From: Lamellibrachia satsuma
Taxonomy: Eukaryota; Annelida; Polychaeta; Sabellida; Siboglinidae
DNA length: 64,000 nucleotides
NCBI GenBank assembly: GCA_033239005.1
Contig: BSQZ01000036.1
Span: 4,608,001-4,672,000, forward strand
Direction: 5' to 3'
Shown: piece by piece, positions 53,865 to 64,000 of the stretch
How the letters are laid out: every line of letters starts with the position of its first letter
Numbering within the stretch: position 1 is the stretch's first letter
Translations under genes and position numbers: made by a program
Notes under the pieces: generated by a model
What the model saw: the letters and a program-made list of their open reading frames with translations, nothing else
The model's database searches: none
Told to the model about the DNA's origin: nothing

Positions 53865-54409
53865 CTAAGGGAAACATGTTTGTTGAGTACAGTCGTCGTC
53901 AGGTTTGAAGGGGTAGTTCTGTATGTGGTGTTCCAGTAGTCGAAGTGCAGCTAATGGCGGTCTTCCTTAATGTCACAATTTATTAAATTTACTAAAGGTA
54001 GTTTACTCTTTATGATGTCATTATTTTGAAATTGCTGCTTTGCCGTTTCCTTTCATGCCAATTCCACGAATGCATTGCAAGGATTGTGAGGCTATATTTG
54101 TAATAACGAATTAATTAATTAATGACAAGTCCAGGGGACAGTGGTAGAAACATTCACTGCTGAGCGTGGGGGCTTAGAGGCGTTGGCACGAGGGAAACCA
54201 CACCTTCAACTTTTCACACACAAAAAACGGAGGTTTTAATATCGTGCAAATTGTTGCGCCACCCATTGATGTTGATCTGTTGCATCTCCTGCTAAATATT
54301 GATCGCCATGTGGCGCCACCGGTACCACGTGCGCGACGGCACCAGTGACTGGGTTGCGTACACTGATTCATATATGTGAACTCAAGTCTCAAGTAGTTAT
54401 ACTCCAAAC

Positions 54410-54553
54410 AGCCCAATCTTGAGCTAACGCTCGAGTTTGGACCAACGGGTTTTAGTGTCTCTTCCGAAAGACACAGCCAAAGGGGGATGGACGAAATTTC
54501 CCAAGCCTCTCGATCGACAGGCGAGTGCTCTAACCATTAGACCACCGCTCCCC
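54410..54553 (-). mobile_element. tRNA-derived SINE
   Basis: The minus strand begins GGGGAGCGGTGGTCTAATGG and continues TTAGAGCACTCGCC, a tRNA-like head with a clear box A. Box B is degenerate. A TGTCTTTCGGAAGAGACACT segment follows, resembling a body shared by many marine-animal SINEs. Not a functional tRNA: the acceptor stem and T arm do not close. Confidence 0.65.
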
Positions 54554-54713
54554 ACCACTGCCACTGTTGAACACTTTGTAAGTAACGGTGTCCATCTTCA
54601 AATCTCTTTGTGAGTATTTTGGTATATTAACGATGTCCCACAAAAAATAGTACCTGCACCAAGAGAAAATCCAGGTTAATAGGAAATGTTTGTGTCACGC
54701 GAAAGAGACTATG

Positions 54714-54831
54714 GACACCATGAGGACACCATGTGGACACCATGTGGACACCATGTGGACACCATGTGTACACCATGTGGACACCATGGAGACATCATGT
54801 GGACACCAAGTGGACACCACGTGGACACCAT
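54714..54831. repeat. 12-bp tandem repeat, about 9-10 copies
   Basis: The unit ccatgtggacac repeats with substitutions. Confidence 0.92.
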
Positions 54832-55349
54832 GTAACAAATATTCAGCAATTTTTTTACACTTGCATACATGGTGAAACACTTATCATTTTAATCACATTG
54901 ATGGTTCAGAACAAATCCTAACTTTGCCAGGAAATCACTGTGTGGTAATTTTTTGCACTTCTAGTTATTAATTCACTTCAGTTTGTTCTGTTCGTCATAC
55001 CCAGTGTTGTGGAAGTGCTACACCTAGAAAATGTGTGTGATAAAATCCAGACGGGGAACGTAAGTGTCCCTTACACTCGACCGAGCAAATGAACTACTTA
55101 TGTCAAAGAGGTATACGTTGCCCTCGATAGTTAATACGTGTAGTAGTTGACAGTTGCCAGTTACCAGCATGCAACTCCAGTGAAAAAAATGTATTTAACA
55201 AAATGTAGCCTGTGCGGTTGTCTCCCACCGTCCCAGAGTGATAGATACGCCAATGTGTATTTATTTTTGATTATGGAAACGAAATGAGTCAGCGTAGAAT
55301 GCAAGTTGCATCGGTAGTTACTCCTGTCGTTGATAAATGGGGCGACGCC

Positions 55350-55420
55350 CACGTCACAGAATCCACGTCACAGAAACCACGTCACAGAATCCACGTCACA
55401 GAACCCACGTCACAGAATCC
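55350..55420. repeat. 15-bp tandem repeat, about 5 copies
   Basis: The unit ccacgtcacagaatc repeats, with one variant aaaccacg. Confidence 0.85.
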
Positions 55421-55435
55421 AAATGAGCTACGCGC

Positions 55436-55870
55436 AGTACGGGACAATACCGAATTCTTTTCACTCAATTTAGCCTGGGTAACACAAAACTGCCTAATGA
55501 AACAGGCAGATGGTTCAATGTTGATAAAAATGAAAGGTATTGTACTTTGTGTAATAGAAATGAGGTTGGGGATGAATTGCATCTATTGTTTCAATGTGAC
55601 ACCTTAAGAGACCAAAGAAATAGATTTCTGACAAAATATTTATCACCCTAATTCTTCCAAGTTCTCTGTGCTGTTTAATATTCATAGTTTAAATAAACTA
55701 ATAAGAATTTGCAAGTTAACAAAAATCATAATTGTTAAGTTTAACTAACATTGACTGTTGTTATTATTTTTTAACGTTTTAAATACTTTCAAGTACTCTT
55801 GGTATTGTATATTTATCTCATACACCATTGTATGGTATTAGAAAATAAAATTTGAACTTGAACTTGAACA
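55436..55870 (+). mobile_element. LINE 3' end with TTGAAC tail
   Basis: The plus strand reads RYCTLCNRNEVGDELHLLFQ with one frame change just before it. This Cys/His-containing block is common at the C-terminus of some LINE polymerases. The piece ends in aaatttgaacttgaacttgaac, a short-unit tail typical of such elements. Confidence 0.6.
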
Positions 55871-56224
55871 ATGCCTGTTGTTTGAAATCAGTAGACACTT
55901 GTTATCCCGGTTGATGTTAACCCCGGCTAACAACTTGGCGATCTGATTGGTGGTGACGATTAAACATGTGTTTATTGCTAAACTCGGTATTGTGATAGTG
56001 AGTTTTATTTGCGCTAGGACAAAAAAAAAACAGTTTACAAATGTGTGCATATATAATTATGGGTGTAATTTGTGCTTCAGTGCAACTGCAAAAGTACATC
56101 AACATTTAGCATTTAAACGTTTTATTTGATAATTTCTTACATACTATTGTGAAATCAAATCGATTGTTGTGTGTTTTAGGTTCTATTGTTCTGAAACCAC
56201 AAACCACGCGGTGTGGTTAATAAT

Positions 56225-56470
56225 GAGGTTTGTGGACATGCCTCGAGCGGTCGGACATGCCTCGAGCGGTCGGACATGCCTCGAGCGTGCGGACATGCCT
56301 CGAGCGTGAGGACATGCCTCGAGCGTGAGGACATGCCTCGAGCGTGAGGACATGCCTCGAGCGTGCGGACATGCCTCGAGCGTGCGGACATGCCTCGAGA
56401 GTGAGGACATGCCTCGAGCGTGAGGACATGCCTCGAGCATGCGGACATGCCTCGAGCGTGAGCACATGAC
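56225..56470. repeat. 19-bp minisatellite, about 13 copies
   Basis: The unit ggacatgcctcgagcgtga repeats with variation in the last four bases; each copy has a CTCGAG palindrome. Its length is not a multiple of three. Confidence 0.95.
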
Positions 56471-56699
56471 CCAACTTTCCACACGTTTTTGTTTGACGTA
56501 TTGAGAAAACGAGAGATTTAGGAGTCAAGACTGATATTTGGTCAAAAGCAATAATCTCTCGCCGAAAGCGGGATAGTTGGCAGTTATACGACCACATTAT
56601 TTTACAATGGCTGTCCAAACATGTCCAATATGTTGCATAAGTTTTCCGACGACCTGCTTCATTACAGTAATTAGCAAACTTGTTGACTCGAGTCATTAG

Positions 56700-56970
56700 T
56701 CATTAGCCATTAGTGATGGATCAGTGTAGATTGGATATCAGAAAGTATTCAATCTCCCAGAGGAAATAAATGAATGGATTATATTATCTACAGTGTGTGC
56801 AAATGCTAGCAGCGTGAATATGTTTAAAAACAAAATTTACAAATATCTCAGGAGGGCGGGTTACACATCGTTGAACAATTGTTGGACTCTCGATAAGCCA
56901 ATGGCTTCCTTGTCCACTTGCCACCTGGGCCTTTGCCTTAGGTGGCAACCTTGTTAAATATTGTTAAATT
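56700..56970 (+). mobile_element. CR1-like LINE 3' end
   Basis: Homologous to the 3' end of the copy at 26.6-26.95 kb, including the last coding block and the 3' UTR hairpin region (ccacctgggcctttgcctta). It ends in repeated TGTTAAAT units. Confidence 0.75.
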
Positions 56971-58190
56971 GTTATTGATGGTGCCCTACCAAAACTTGAC
57001 TAGGTAGTGCAAGGTGTCATAAGCTCTTGCAGTGACTGCCTTTTCTCCCGTGCAATGCTAAGCTAATTAACAGTAGTTAACAATGAAATAAGCCAATTTG
57101 GTACTTCAGAGGTAGTGTGTTGCTCTACCTCGAGCTACAAAATAAGCTCTACACGTACTATACGGAAATTATGAGCTGTGAAATATTGAACGCAACATAT
57201 CCACTATGGTGGCGCCATGCTAATAAGGGACTGTGAAATATCAAAGAATGTGGGGCTGCTTGTACAACATTATACCATTAATTTCCTGCAAGTTGCATAT
57301 ATATGTCGGGGAAGAAACTAATTGACATGTACTATTATTTGAAAACATCACTACGTCGTAATGACGATTTCTTAGAAAAATGTGTATATAAAGAAAAATA
57401 GTAACGAGACATGTGCAAAGAAGTTGAAGTTCCTTCCTCCTGTTTTCTTTCGTCTCGTTATATCATTATTTCAAATCTACCCTAGTAACCACTACGACAT
57501 AGGCTACAAGCTCGTTTGTGGAAATGTCTTATTTAGTTGTTATGAACTCATCGGGCAAACTATTAAATTATTTTTTTACCGGATCTCGTCAAGGTTCGGC
57601 GAAAAGGGACAAAGTGGTTCGGCTCAATATATTATGATATTAGGTTAATCACACTTTGCAAGTTACCATATATAACGATTAAAGTAAATATTACGCACTG
57701 TTTTATTAAACAGACTGCGCATATTGCTTTTATTCTGAAGAAAGCCTGTTAGTGTGCGTAGAGAGTTGTCGAGATGACATTATTGGAGGTGGTCAATGTG
57801 AAAACGTTTATGGGGTCGTTCCCGCTGGCTTCTGTGGGGGCCCCGGTGAAAGCTAATTAATAAATGTATTATGTTGATTAAAGACCTACACGGAGGAAAT
57901 ATCATCTGAGATAATACAAATAACAAATACACCAACATGTGTTAACCTATCACCCAGTCGCTTCTATGACTACACAAATGTTTTGTGTTTATCGTCAAGC
58001 AGAAGAAAAAAATAACAGTTTAAACCTACGTAAGAAATTATGTGACTGGTGCTGTTTTCAATTAGACACAAATACACCTGCGGGCATACATAAGACGCCG
58101 GGACAGAATGAGAGAAATGGGTGTGTTTGCTGTACTAGAACAATAAAACTGTCCGAAAGTAGTGTATATATTTTATGAACACGTCCTGGT
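56971..58190. other. Intergenic stretch
   Basis: Nothing recognised beyond short open frames without domain or splice support. Confidence 0.4.
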
Positions 58191-58199
58191 ATGGACACA

Positions 58200-59200
58200 A
58201 ACTTGTTTAATGTATCCCAGTTCAGAACTAAAACCACAACTCAGTTGGCTGTAGTTCGTGAACTACTTTATGCAGACAATAGTGTCATTGTTGCTAATAA
58301 CTTTGACGGTGTGCAAACCCTAACTGATAAGTTTGCTGAAGTAGCAACAGTTAAGGTAACTGTAGCTGTCACAGTTTGAGCATCAACTTGAAGAAACGGT
58401 ACCAACCATCAATGGTGGAAACTGATCATGGGTCAATCTTCATAAGTGGTCAAACACTTCAGAATGTTAACAAGTTCGCCTATGTTGGAAACACCATCTC
58501 TGATGAGGCGAAATTAGACATGGAAGCGCATAACCAGATCACCATCAACTTTTGGTCGGCTGCGCAAGCGTTTGTGGAAGACTGCAATATGTAACAATCA
58601 GGGTGAAATGTCTGGTGTACAGAGCAATTGTCCTCGGCCATCTGCTCTATGAAGATAAAGCGTGGTCAGGGCACCGAAAGTAATTTAGGAAGCTGCATGT
58701 CTTACAACAGACTTCCAGATTTCCACTCTATTATCTCAATTGTCTGAAAGTAATACAAGCAGAGGTCGCCACAAACTTCGATACAAAGATGCAACAAAGC
58801 GAAATCTGAGGACAAAAAGAATATATTCAAAGCAGTGGTGCCCATTTGCCCAAGATAGACCGACTTGGAGAGGAAAACGTGCAACTAAATATTGATATGT
58901 TGAAAGAAATAACCACCGTAGTGAGTCAAACACAAACATTGATTATCTCGACAACAGATTGGGGTGGGTGACTAGTCTCAAGTTACAGAGAAGAGTTGCA
59001 ACAGTAGCCAGCATGATTTCTACACCATGAAATGTCTGCATCAAACATCAAGGGACGGGCAACTCCATTTCTCGTGATCGAAGATTGATGACCAAGTCTG
59101 CCCGGGAAACATCTTCTATGGGCATATTGCACTTGAGAGATGTGCTGACTTCACACGTTCAAACCTCGAAAAAAAACAGGAGTTTGAATTCCTGTACAGG
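58200..59200 (+). mobile_element. RTE-like LINE polymerase remnant
   Basis: The plus strand reads LAVVRELLYADNSVIVANNF, with the YADD motif changed to YADN, then an ISGQTLQNVNKFAYVGNTIS block and, after frame changes near 58770-58870, a degenerate RYKDAT...WCPFAQDRPTWRG region. Order matches the polymerase family also seen at 32.8-33.3 kb. Multiple stops. Confidence 0.7.
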
Positions 59201-59385
59201 CACTGCCCAGTGAAAATTTTGCATACACGTCAGCTACGCCTAGAACTACAACGTGTCTTCGTTGTTGCCCAAACGTATTGTGGAACAATAGTATTACAAT
59301 TAACAGGAATGCATACATGTCAACATGTGATGATGAAAATGAGTGAGATTATTAGCCAGTCGACACCGCCCGGTGCAATCACACA

Positions 59386-59401
59386 CGCACGCACACACGC
59401 A

Positions 59402-59433
<32 letters not shown>

Positions 59434-59442
59434 CACACACAC
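59386..59442. repeat. GCAC / CA microsatellite
   Basis: Short (GCAC)n followed by (CA)n. Confidence 0.9.
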
Positions 59443-59639
59443 ACGGACATGAGAAAATCATACATTAAAAATTTCTTTTTTGAGAAAATATTTCCTGAAT
59501 TCCGTGAGATTTCACAGAGAGCTATAACACATTTCGCCATGAGTCCCGTGTTGGCCATTCGCTATGTAGAACCCTTCATAAAAAATAGAGATGTCGTATT
59601 CAACTAAGACACTAAGCTAGGATAATAATAATAATAATA

Positions 59640-60140
59640 TAAAATACTTCTACTGCGCTGAAATCCTCGGGAGACCCAAGCTCGTCAGCGCACCAAAACA
59701 AAAGGTAGTTCCTAATCGATAAGCAGTTCCAGTTGTAAACAGTTGGATTGGTACGCTGGGGAGCTACGGTAAGTTTCAACAGGTGGGTTTTTGAGTTTAC
59801 GGCGAAATGTTGCTATATTTTCTGCACACTTAACACTAACAGGGAGTGAGTTCCACAGAGTCGGTGCAGCTACTAAAAAAGCTCTAGTTCCGACATTAAT
59901 TTGTCTTAACAATGGGAACAACAGGTAGATTAGAATTAGGTGATCGAAGCTGTCTAGGCTGTCTTGCAGGAGTGAGCAACGAATGTAAATATGCTTGTTG
60001 CTTGAACGAAGGTGCTTGATAGGTAATTATGCAGATCTTAAAAATAATGGGATAGCGGAGAGGCTGCCAATGCAATGATTTAATAACTACCTTTGCCATA
60101 CAATTTTGCACACGTAGAAATTTTAAGATGTCCTTGAGAG
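59640..60140 (-). mobile_element. LINE polymerase C-terminal fragment
   Basis: The minus strand reads SLHWQPLRYPIIFKICIITY, then after a frame change VGTRAFLVAAPTLWNSLPVS and a FRRKLK block, the C-terminal signature of many LINE polymerases. Confidence 0.7.
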
Positions 60141-62350
60141 CAATACTGTAATAGGTAAACAGTTAATGGACTAGTAAACACCTCTCACGTTGGTCATTCG
60201 ACGTGTGAGATTTTTCGTGAAATTAATTAAGATTTGATTAGCTCACATCATCAATAAATACCTGCAGCGTCGTATCTATCCCTTGGCTGTTTCTGAGAAA
60301 GATGTTGCTCTCAACAACATTATAATTGATTTGGTAATAAAATGTCTGACCTAACGTTCCACACTGCATCCAAACGGTCACTCCCTTTGGCCATCCAAGT
60401 CGTCTACTCAGTCCCAGAGCAGTCGATCGTTTGCGTTCTCAGTACTCATTTGGACGATGGTCAATGTGACGTGAATACCACCTAATTGCATGTAATTTTG
60501 TGCGTCGTCTTAGGCCAAGCCAACTTACCTCTGAGTAGTTATTACATGTCGTCAGTTTCCCATTCGTATAACGGCATTTCATCTTCTCGGCTATGTCGGC
60601 TCAAAATGAATATCCATATACCACGAAACAGAGAAAGAGATCTACAGCAAATGATGCAGCTACCGTGAAACGTCTACATTACAGCTGGTCAAACATTTAA
60701 ACTCCAGCGACTTATCGGTTGAACGCCACAGCGCATGTTTGCAGTTGAGATTAATTATTATTATTAGTAGTAGTAACGCAGCAGAAGTGCAAATATGAAA
60801 CTGACCGGGACATCATAAATGTCTATATGCACATGTATGTGTGCTCAATGCGTTGTCGGCTCGGAAAACAAATGTGTACCAAATGTTATCGAAGTCAATG
60901 ACTCACAAATCGTTCGATGTGAAATTTCTTCATGACAAAAGCTGCGTCTATATGCAGTTATGTTCGTGTGACATCTACGCATCGGTATAATTAAATGTTA
61001 TCATTTATGATGTTCTTAATCGTGTGTTTTTGTTTGCTTTGGTCTGGGAAGAAATACTACAGATAAATCGAAATATTTTTAGCTTCTTTCCTGTTTGACA
61101 TGTTGTGTTCATAAAGTAGTTGACATTTGTAATAATTCGTGTATTATGCAATATTGTGAAATTAACTCATTAATTCAAACATTTTATTTTATCTCATCAA
61201 ATGGCACAGTTGCTTGGGAAATGTGTGGCAGAGAGAAGATAGATTAGCGCCGTGAATTAATATGCTATAGATCTTGGACTTTCGGCGGACTCAACTATCT
61301 GGTCCGCATACAATTAATTGTGACTGGCCTAGCGCAACGATACGTGTCGCCGAATCGTCGTTCCGCGCCACTGACCACTGTCCCTCGATGCCCGCGCTTC
61401 GGCGAATATGGCGGAAATAAAACAATCACTGGATTATTAACACGCCGGACTACGCCGCTACAGAACAATGCTTCTACACAGAAATGGCGCGAACTGGTTC
61501 GTTAATGCGATTTTGTGTCGCTGTGGACTTTGTCCACCAACTATTGATTGCAACACGTTCAGCAACGAGATCTGCACCTTCAAAGAGAAGCCATAAATAA
61601 TACTATGAACCTGCAAGCTAAATGTTCATATCAGTCAATTGTACCTTCTGTATAATCATAAGCAATACATGTGCACTTTGCCCGTCAACTATTGATTGCA
61701 ACATGTTCAGCAACGAGATATGTTCCTAACACGTGCAACTTCCTAGACAACCCATACATAATTACGTGACCCTGCAACATAAATGTTCAGATCATTAAAC
61801 TGCATCATCTGTAGTGTAATCAAAAATCAAGCTACACAAATTGAAAGCGTGCTTAGAGAAGAAAACACCACCGTCCTATATTCACGTTTGTTAATAAGCA
61901 ATTCACATATACAGAGAGCAAACATTTGCTTAATGAAAAAAAAACAATTAATAAACATTGTCTAATTTAGAAACCTCGGATTGTTGATGCTTACTACCTT
62001 TGGGATATTGAACAGTCATAAATAATATTACGAGTGTACGTGTTCATAATGTTGGTGGCGCCAGTGCTATACGTAACATAGGCGTAGCACACAGGCAATC
62101 GTTAATTAGTTAATCAGAGTATTACTATTAAGTTAATTTAACAACCTCAATATAAAAGAAGGGACTGATTTGCTATAATTGAACAATTCGCTTTCAATTA
62201 CGTTTACAACAATTAATAAAAACTATACTGCGGGATGCTGTGCTGATAAGGGCGTCAACATTCATATATTGGTAATACTGTTTACGTCTTACCTTCTTTT
62301 ATCATATTTTTTCAAGGGTCTGTGGAAAGACAGAAAATGTACAATGTCCA
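60141..62350. other. Intergenic stretch with a diverged tandem duplication
   Basis: No gene recognised. Segments about 61545-61670 and 61685-61825 are diverged copies of each other, sharing caactattgattgcaaca, gttcagcaacgagat and aaatgttca in order. Confidence 0.45.
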
Positions 62351-62360
62351 AATGTTGACG

Positions 62361-62476
62361 CTGATCCGGGGGTCGTGTATGTAACAACGCTGATCCGGGG
62401 GTCGTGTGTGTAACAACGCTGATCCGGGGGTCGTGTGTGTAACAACGCTGATCCGGGGGTCGTGTGTGTAACAACG
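62361..62476. repeat. 29-bp minisatellite, 4 copies
   Basis: The unit containing cgctgatccgggggtcgtgt repeats four times almost perfectly. Confidence 0.93.
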
Positions 62477-62689
62477 CCGCTCGTGGCTGTTCGTGGTGGC
62501 ATCAGAGGAGGGGGACCGGGCGTACGCTAACTGTTCAAGGTCAGCAGAATAAATTAATTAAATACTTGTCAGGACAGCAGTCTCATTTCAAGGAATCCTT
62601 CTGTCTCCCAAGACCACGGTTTGTGTCACTGACGTTTCCTCTCCAGGGCCCAAGCCAGAGCGAAGTGTTTGGAAATCGTTGCCGGGACC

Positions 62690-62762
62690 ATTTTCTCTCT
62701 TCCTGTCTCCGTTTTCCTTTCTCCTCCTCTCTCCCCCTCTCTCTCCTCTCTCCATCTCTGTA

Positions 62763-62800
<38 letters not shown>
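62690..62800. repeat. CT-rich tract with (CT)n
   Basis: A polypyrimidine stretch ending in about 17 CT units. Confidence 0.85.
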
Positions 62801-63342
62801 CAATGACGGAGTCCAAACGAATGCAGAGCAGTACATTTGACACGAGCTCGGCTGCAGGAGCTGCCGGAAGGATGACATGGTTGACACCAGACCACCTTAG
62901 GAGCTCCACTCCTATTTGCTTGTTAGGGTTTATTCCATATAGGGCATATTTTAGGCAAGATTTCCCGAACTTATTAAAATTGTAATTATAATATGTACCA
63001 GGAACCGGACGGGTAGTGGACATAGCCCGAGGACGAGGACCGATATAATATGCTTCCAATTCTAATGATAAAGAGTGATATTTTCGACGTGCACACACGA
63101 TACTTTCTGATAAACTTTACATGTTCTTCCATGCGGATCCCTTTATAACAGAATGAGGCCCGAGTTCAAGACTAGTTCTTGACCTGCTGTGTTACTTTGG
63201 TTGTTGTTCTTTTCCACTGCTCCCTGTTGGCAACGTTTCCCTCCCACGTTTCTTCCTCCTCCGTCTTTCCCACATTCCTCTTTACGCAGTCTTCCCATTT
63301 TAATTATTTTCTGCACCCATTCCTGCGGCATCACTGTTCCAC

Positions 63343-63620
63343 CTTAGTTCTCCTTTTGTAGTCGGCCCGCCTCCAACCTTAGCTCTCCTTTTGTAGTCGG
63401 CCCGCCTCCAACCTTAGCTCTCCTTTTGTAGTCGGCCCGCCTCCAACCTTAGCTCTCCTTTTGTAGTCGGCCCGCCTCCAACCTTAGCTCTCCTTTTGTA
63501 GTCGGCCCGCCTCCAACCTTAGCTCTCCTTTTGTAGTCGGCCCGCCTCCAACCTTAGCTCTCCTTTTGTAGTCGGCCCGCCTCCAACCTTAGCTCTCCTT
63601 TTGTAGTCGGTCCGCCTCCA
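63343..63620. repeat. 35-bp minisatellite, about 8 copies
   Basis: The unit containing tagctctccttttgtagtcg repeats head to tail with almost no variation; the first and last copies are diverged. Confidence 0.95.
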
Positions 63621-64000
63621 CCTGTACCATGAGACATGTCCACATCACCCGGCTTCCTAGTATTCTTCCCGTTAAGCTGAACTGCATCCAAATCTTTCCC
63701 TCAGGTCACTCACCATCTTTGCTCCTAGAATTCCCCCTCCCAAAATTCGACAAACAAAACGGACAAAAGTGGTTCGGCTATATTGTATACCATGACACAA
63801 GATTATTTACTCTTTCACAAGTTACTCGATATAATTATTATTATTTCGATTATTTTAACAAAACAATCTTTAATTATGCCAACTGCGCATACTACTTAAA
63901 TTCATAAATTATTTTAAGAAAATAATTTCATAGTAATTATTAGGAAATAACAGCATTGTGCTAAGCAAGGCGTGACCTAGTTGTGTACGTGTTGTGTCAA

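Noticed and set aside
54470..54553. Candidate tRNA gene
   Set aside because: Box A is good, but box B and the acceptor stem do not form and a SINE-like body follows.
56176..56484. Three minus-strand frames with a repeating ACPHARGMS-like peptide
   Set aside because: Read-through of the 19-bp minisatellite.
63343..63620. CRISPR-like regular array
   Set aside because: Units are contiguous with no unique spacers and the DNA is from an animal; it is a minisatellite.

Overview
This is eukaryotic nuclear DNA from an animal, most likely a marine invertebrate; the phylum cannot be fixed from the sequence. The evidence is short coding exons with GT/AG junctions and matching phases, AT-rich introns, abundant microsatellites and minisatellites, and remnants of CR1-like, RTE-like and Penelope-like retroelements, a Ty3/Gypsy LTR element, a hAT transposon, a tRNA-derived SINE and a MITE-like element. 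All exon models were read by eye.

Region 1 (1-30.1 kb) is a cluster of one secreted-protein family, here called A to F. C (9670-7446, minus), D (11591-13786, plus) and E (18724-15822, minus) are intact four-exon genes of 241, 239 and 249 aa with signal peptides. A (170-553, plus) is a terminal exon whose gene starts outside the window. B (3547-5417) is a pseudogene. F (29597-30031, plus) is truncated. C and D are divergent, D and E convergent. The proteins look like four-helix bundles. Gene layout (a 31-37 nt first coding exon, intron phases 1-0-0, helix A ending exon 2, a short exon 3 of 105-114 nt, helices B to D in the last exon) matches class I helical cytokine genes such as IL-6 and growth hormone. 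I propose an undescribed invertebrate helical cytokine-like family. The gene structures are read directly; the cytokine identity is inference.

Region 2 (20-31 kb) is mostly transposon remnants: a decayed hAT element (minus), a decayed CR1-like LINE, and smaller LINE pieces, one of which lies beside truncated copy F.

Region 3 (31.6-47 kb, minus strand) has two paralogous membrane proteins with signal peptide, fibrinogen-related domain (FReD), EGF repeat(s), transmembrane helix and cytoplasmic tail: FReD-2 (35017-31684, 412 aa, with an ITIM-like tail motif) and FReD-1 (46889-41098, 448 aa). Between them sits an internally deleted Ty3/Gypsy element with two LTRs and an intact 5-bp target duplication. 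Both FReD genes carry TGACGTCA 33-39 bp before the start codon. Such proteins are typical pattern-recognition or adhesion receptors, so with the cytokine-like cluster the window looks immune-related.

Region 4 (48-53.9 kb, minus strand) is the 3' part of a six-exon gene of unknown function. One exon contains about 93 CGG units read as polyglycine, and the last two exons may encode an RRM-like fold.

Region 5 (53.2-64 kb) has no convincing host gene: a MITE-like element, a SINE, LINE 3' ends and several minisatellites.
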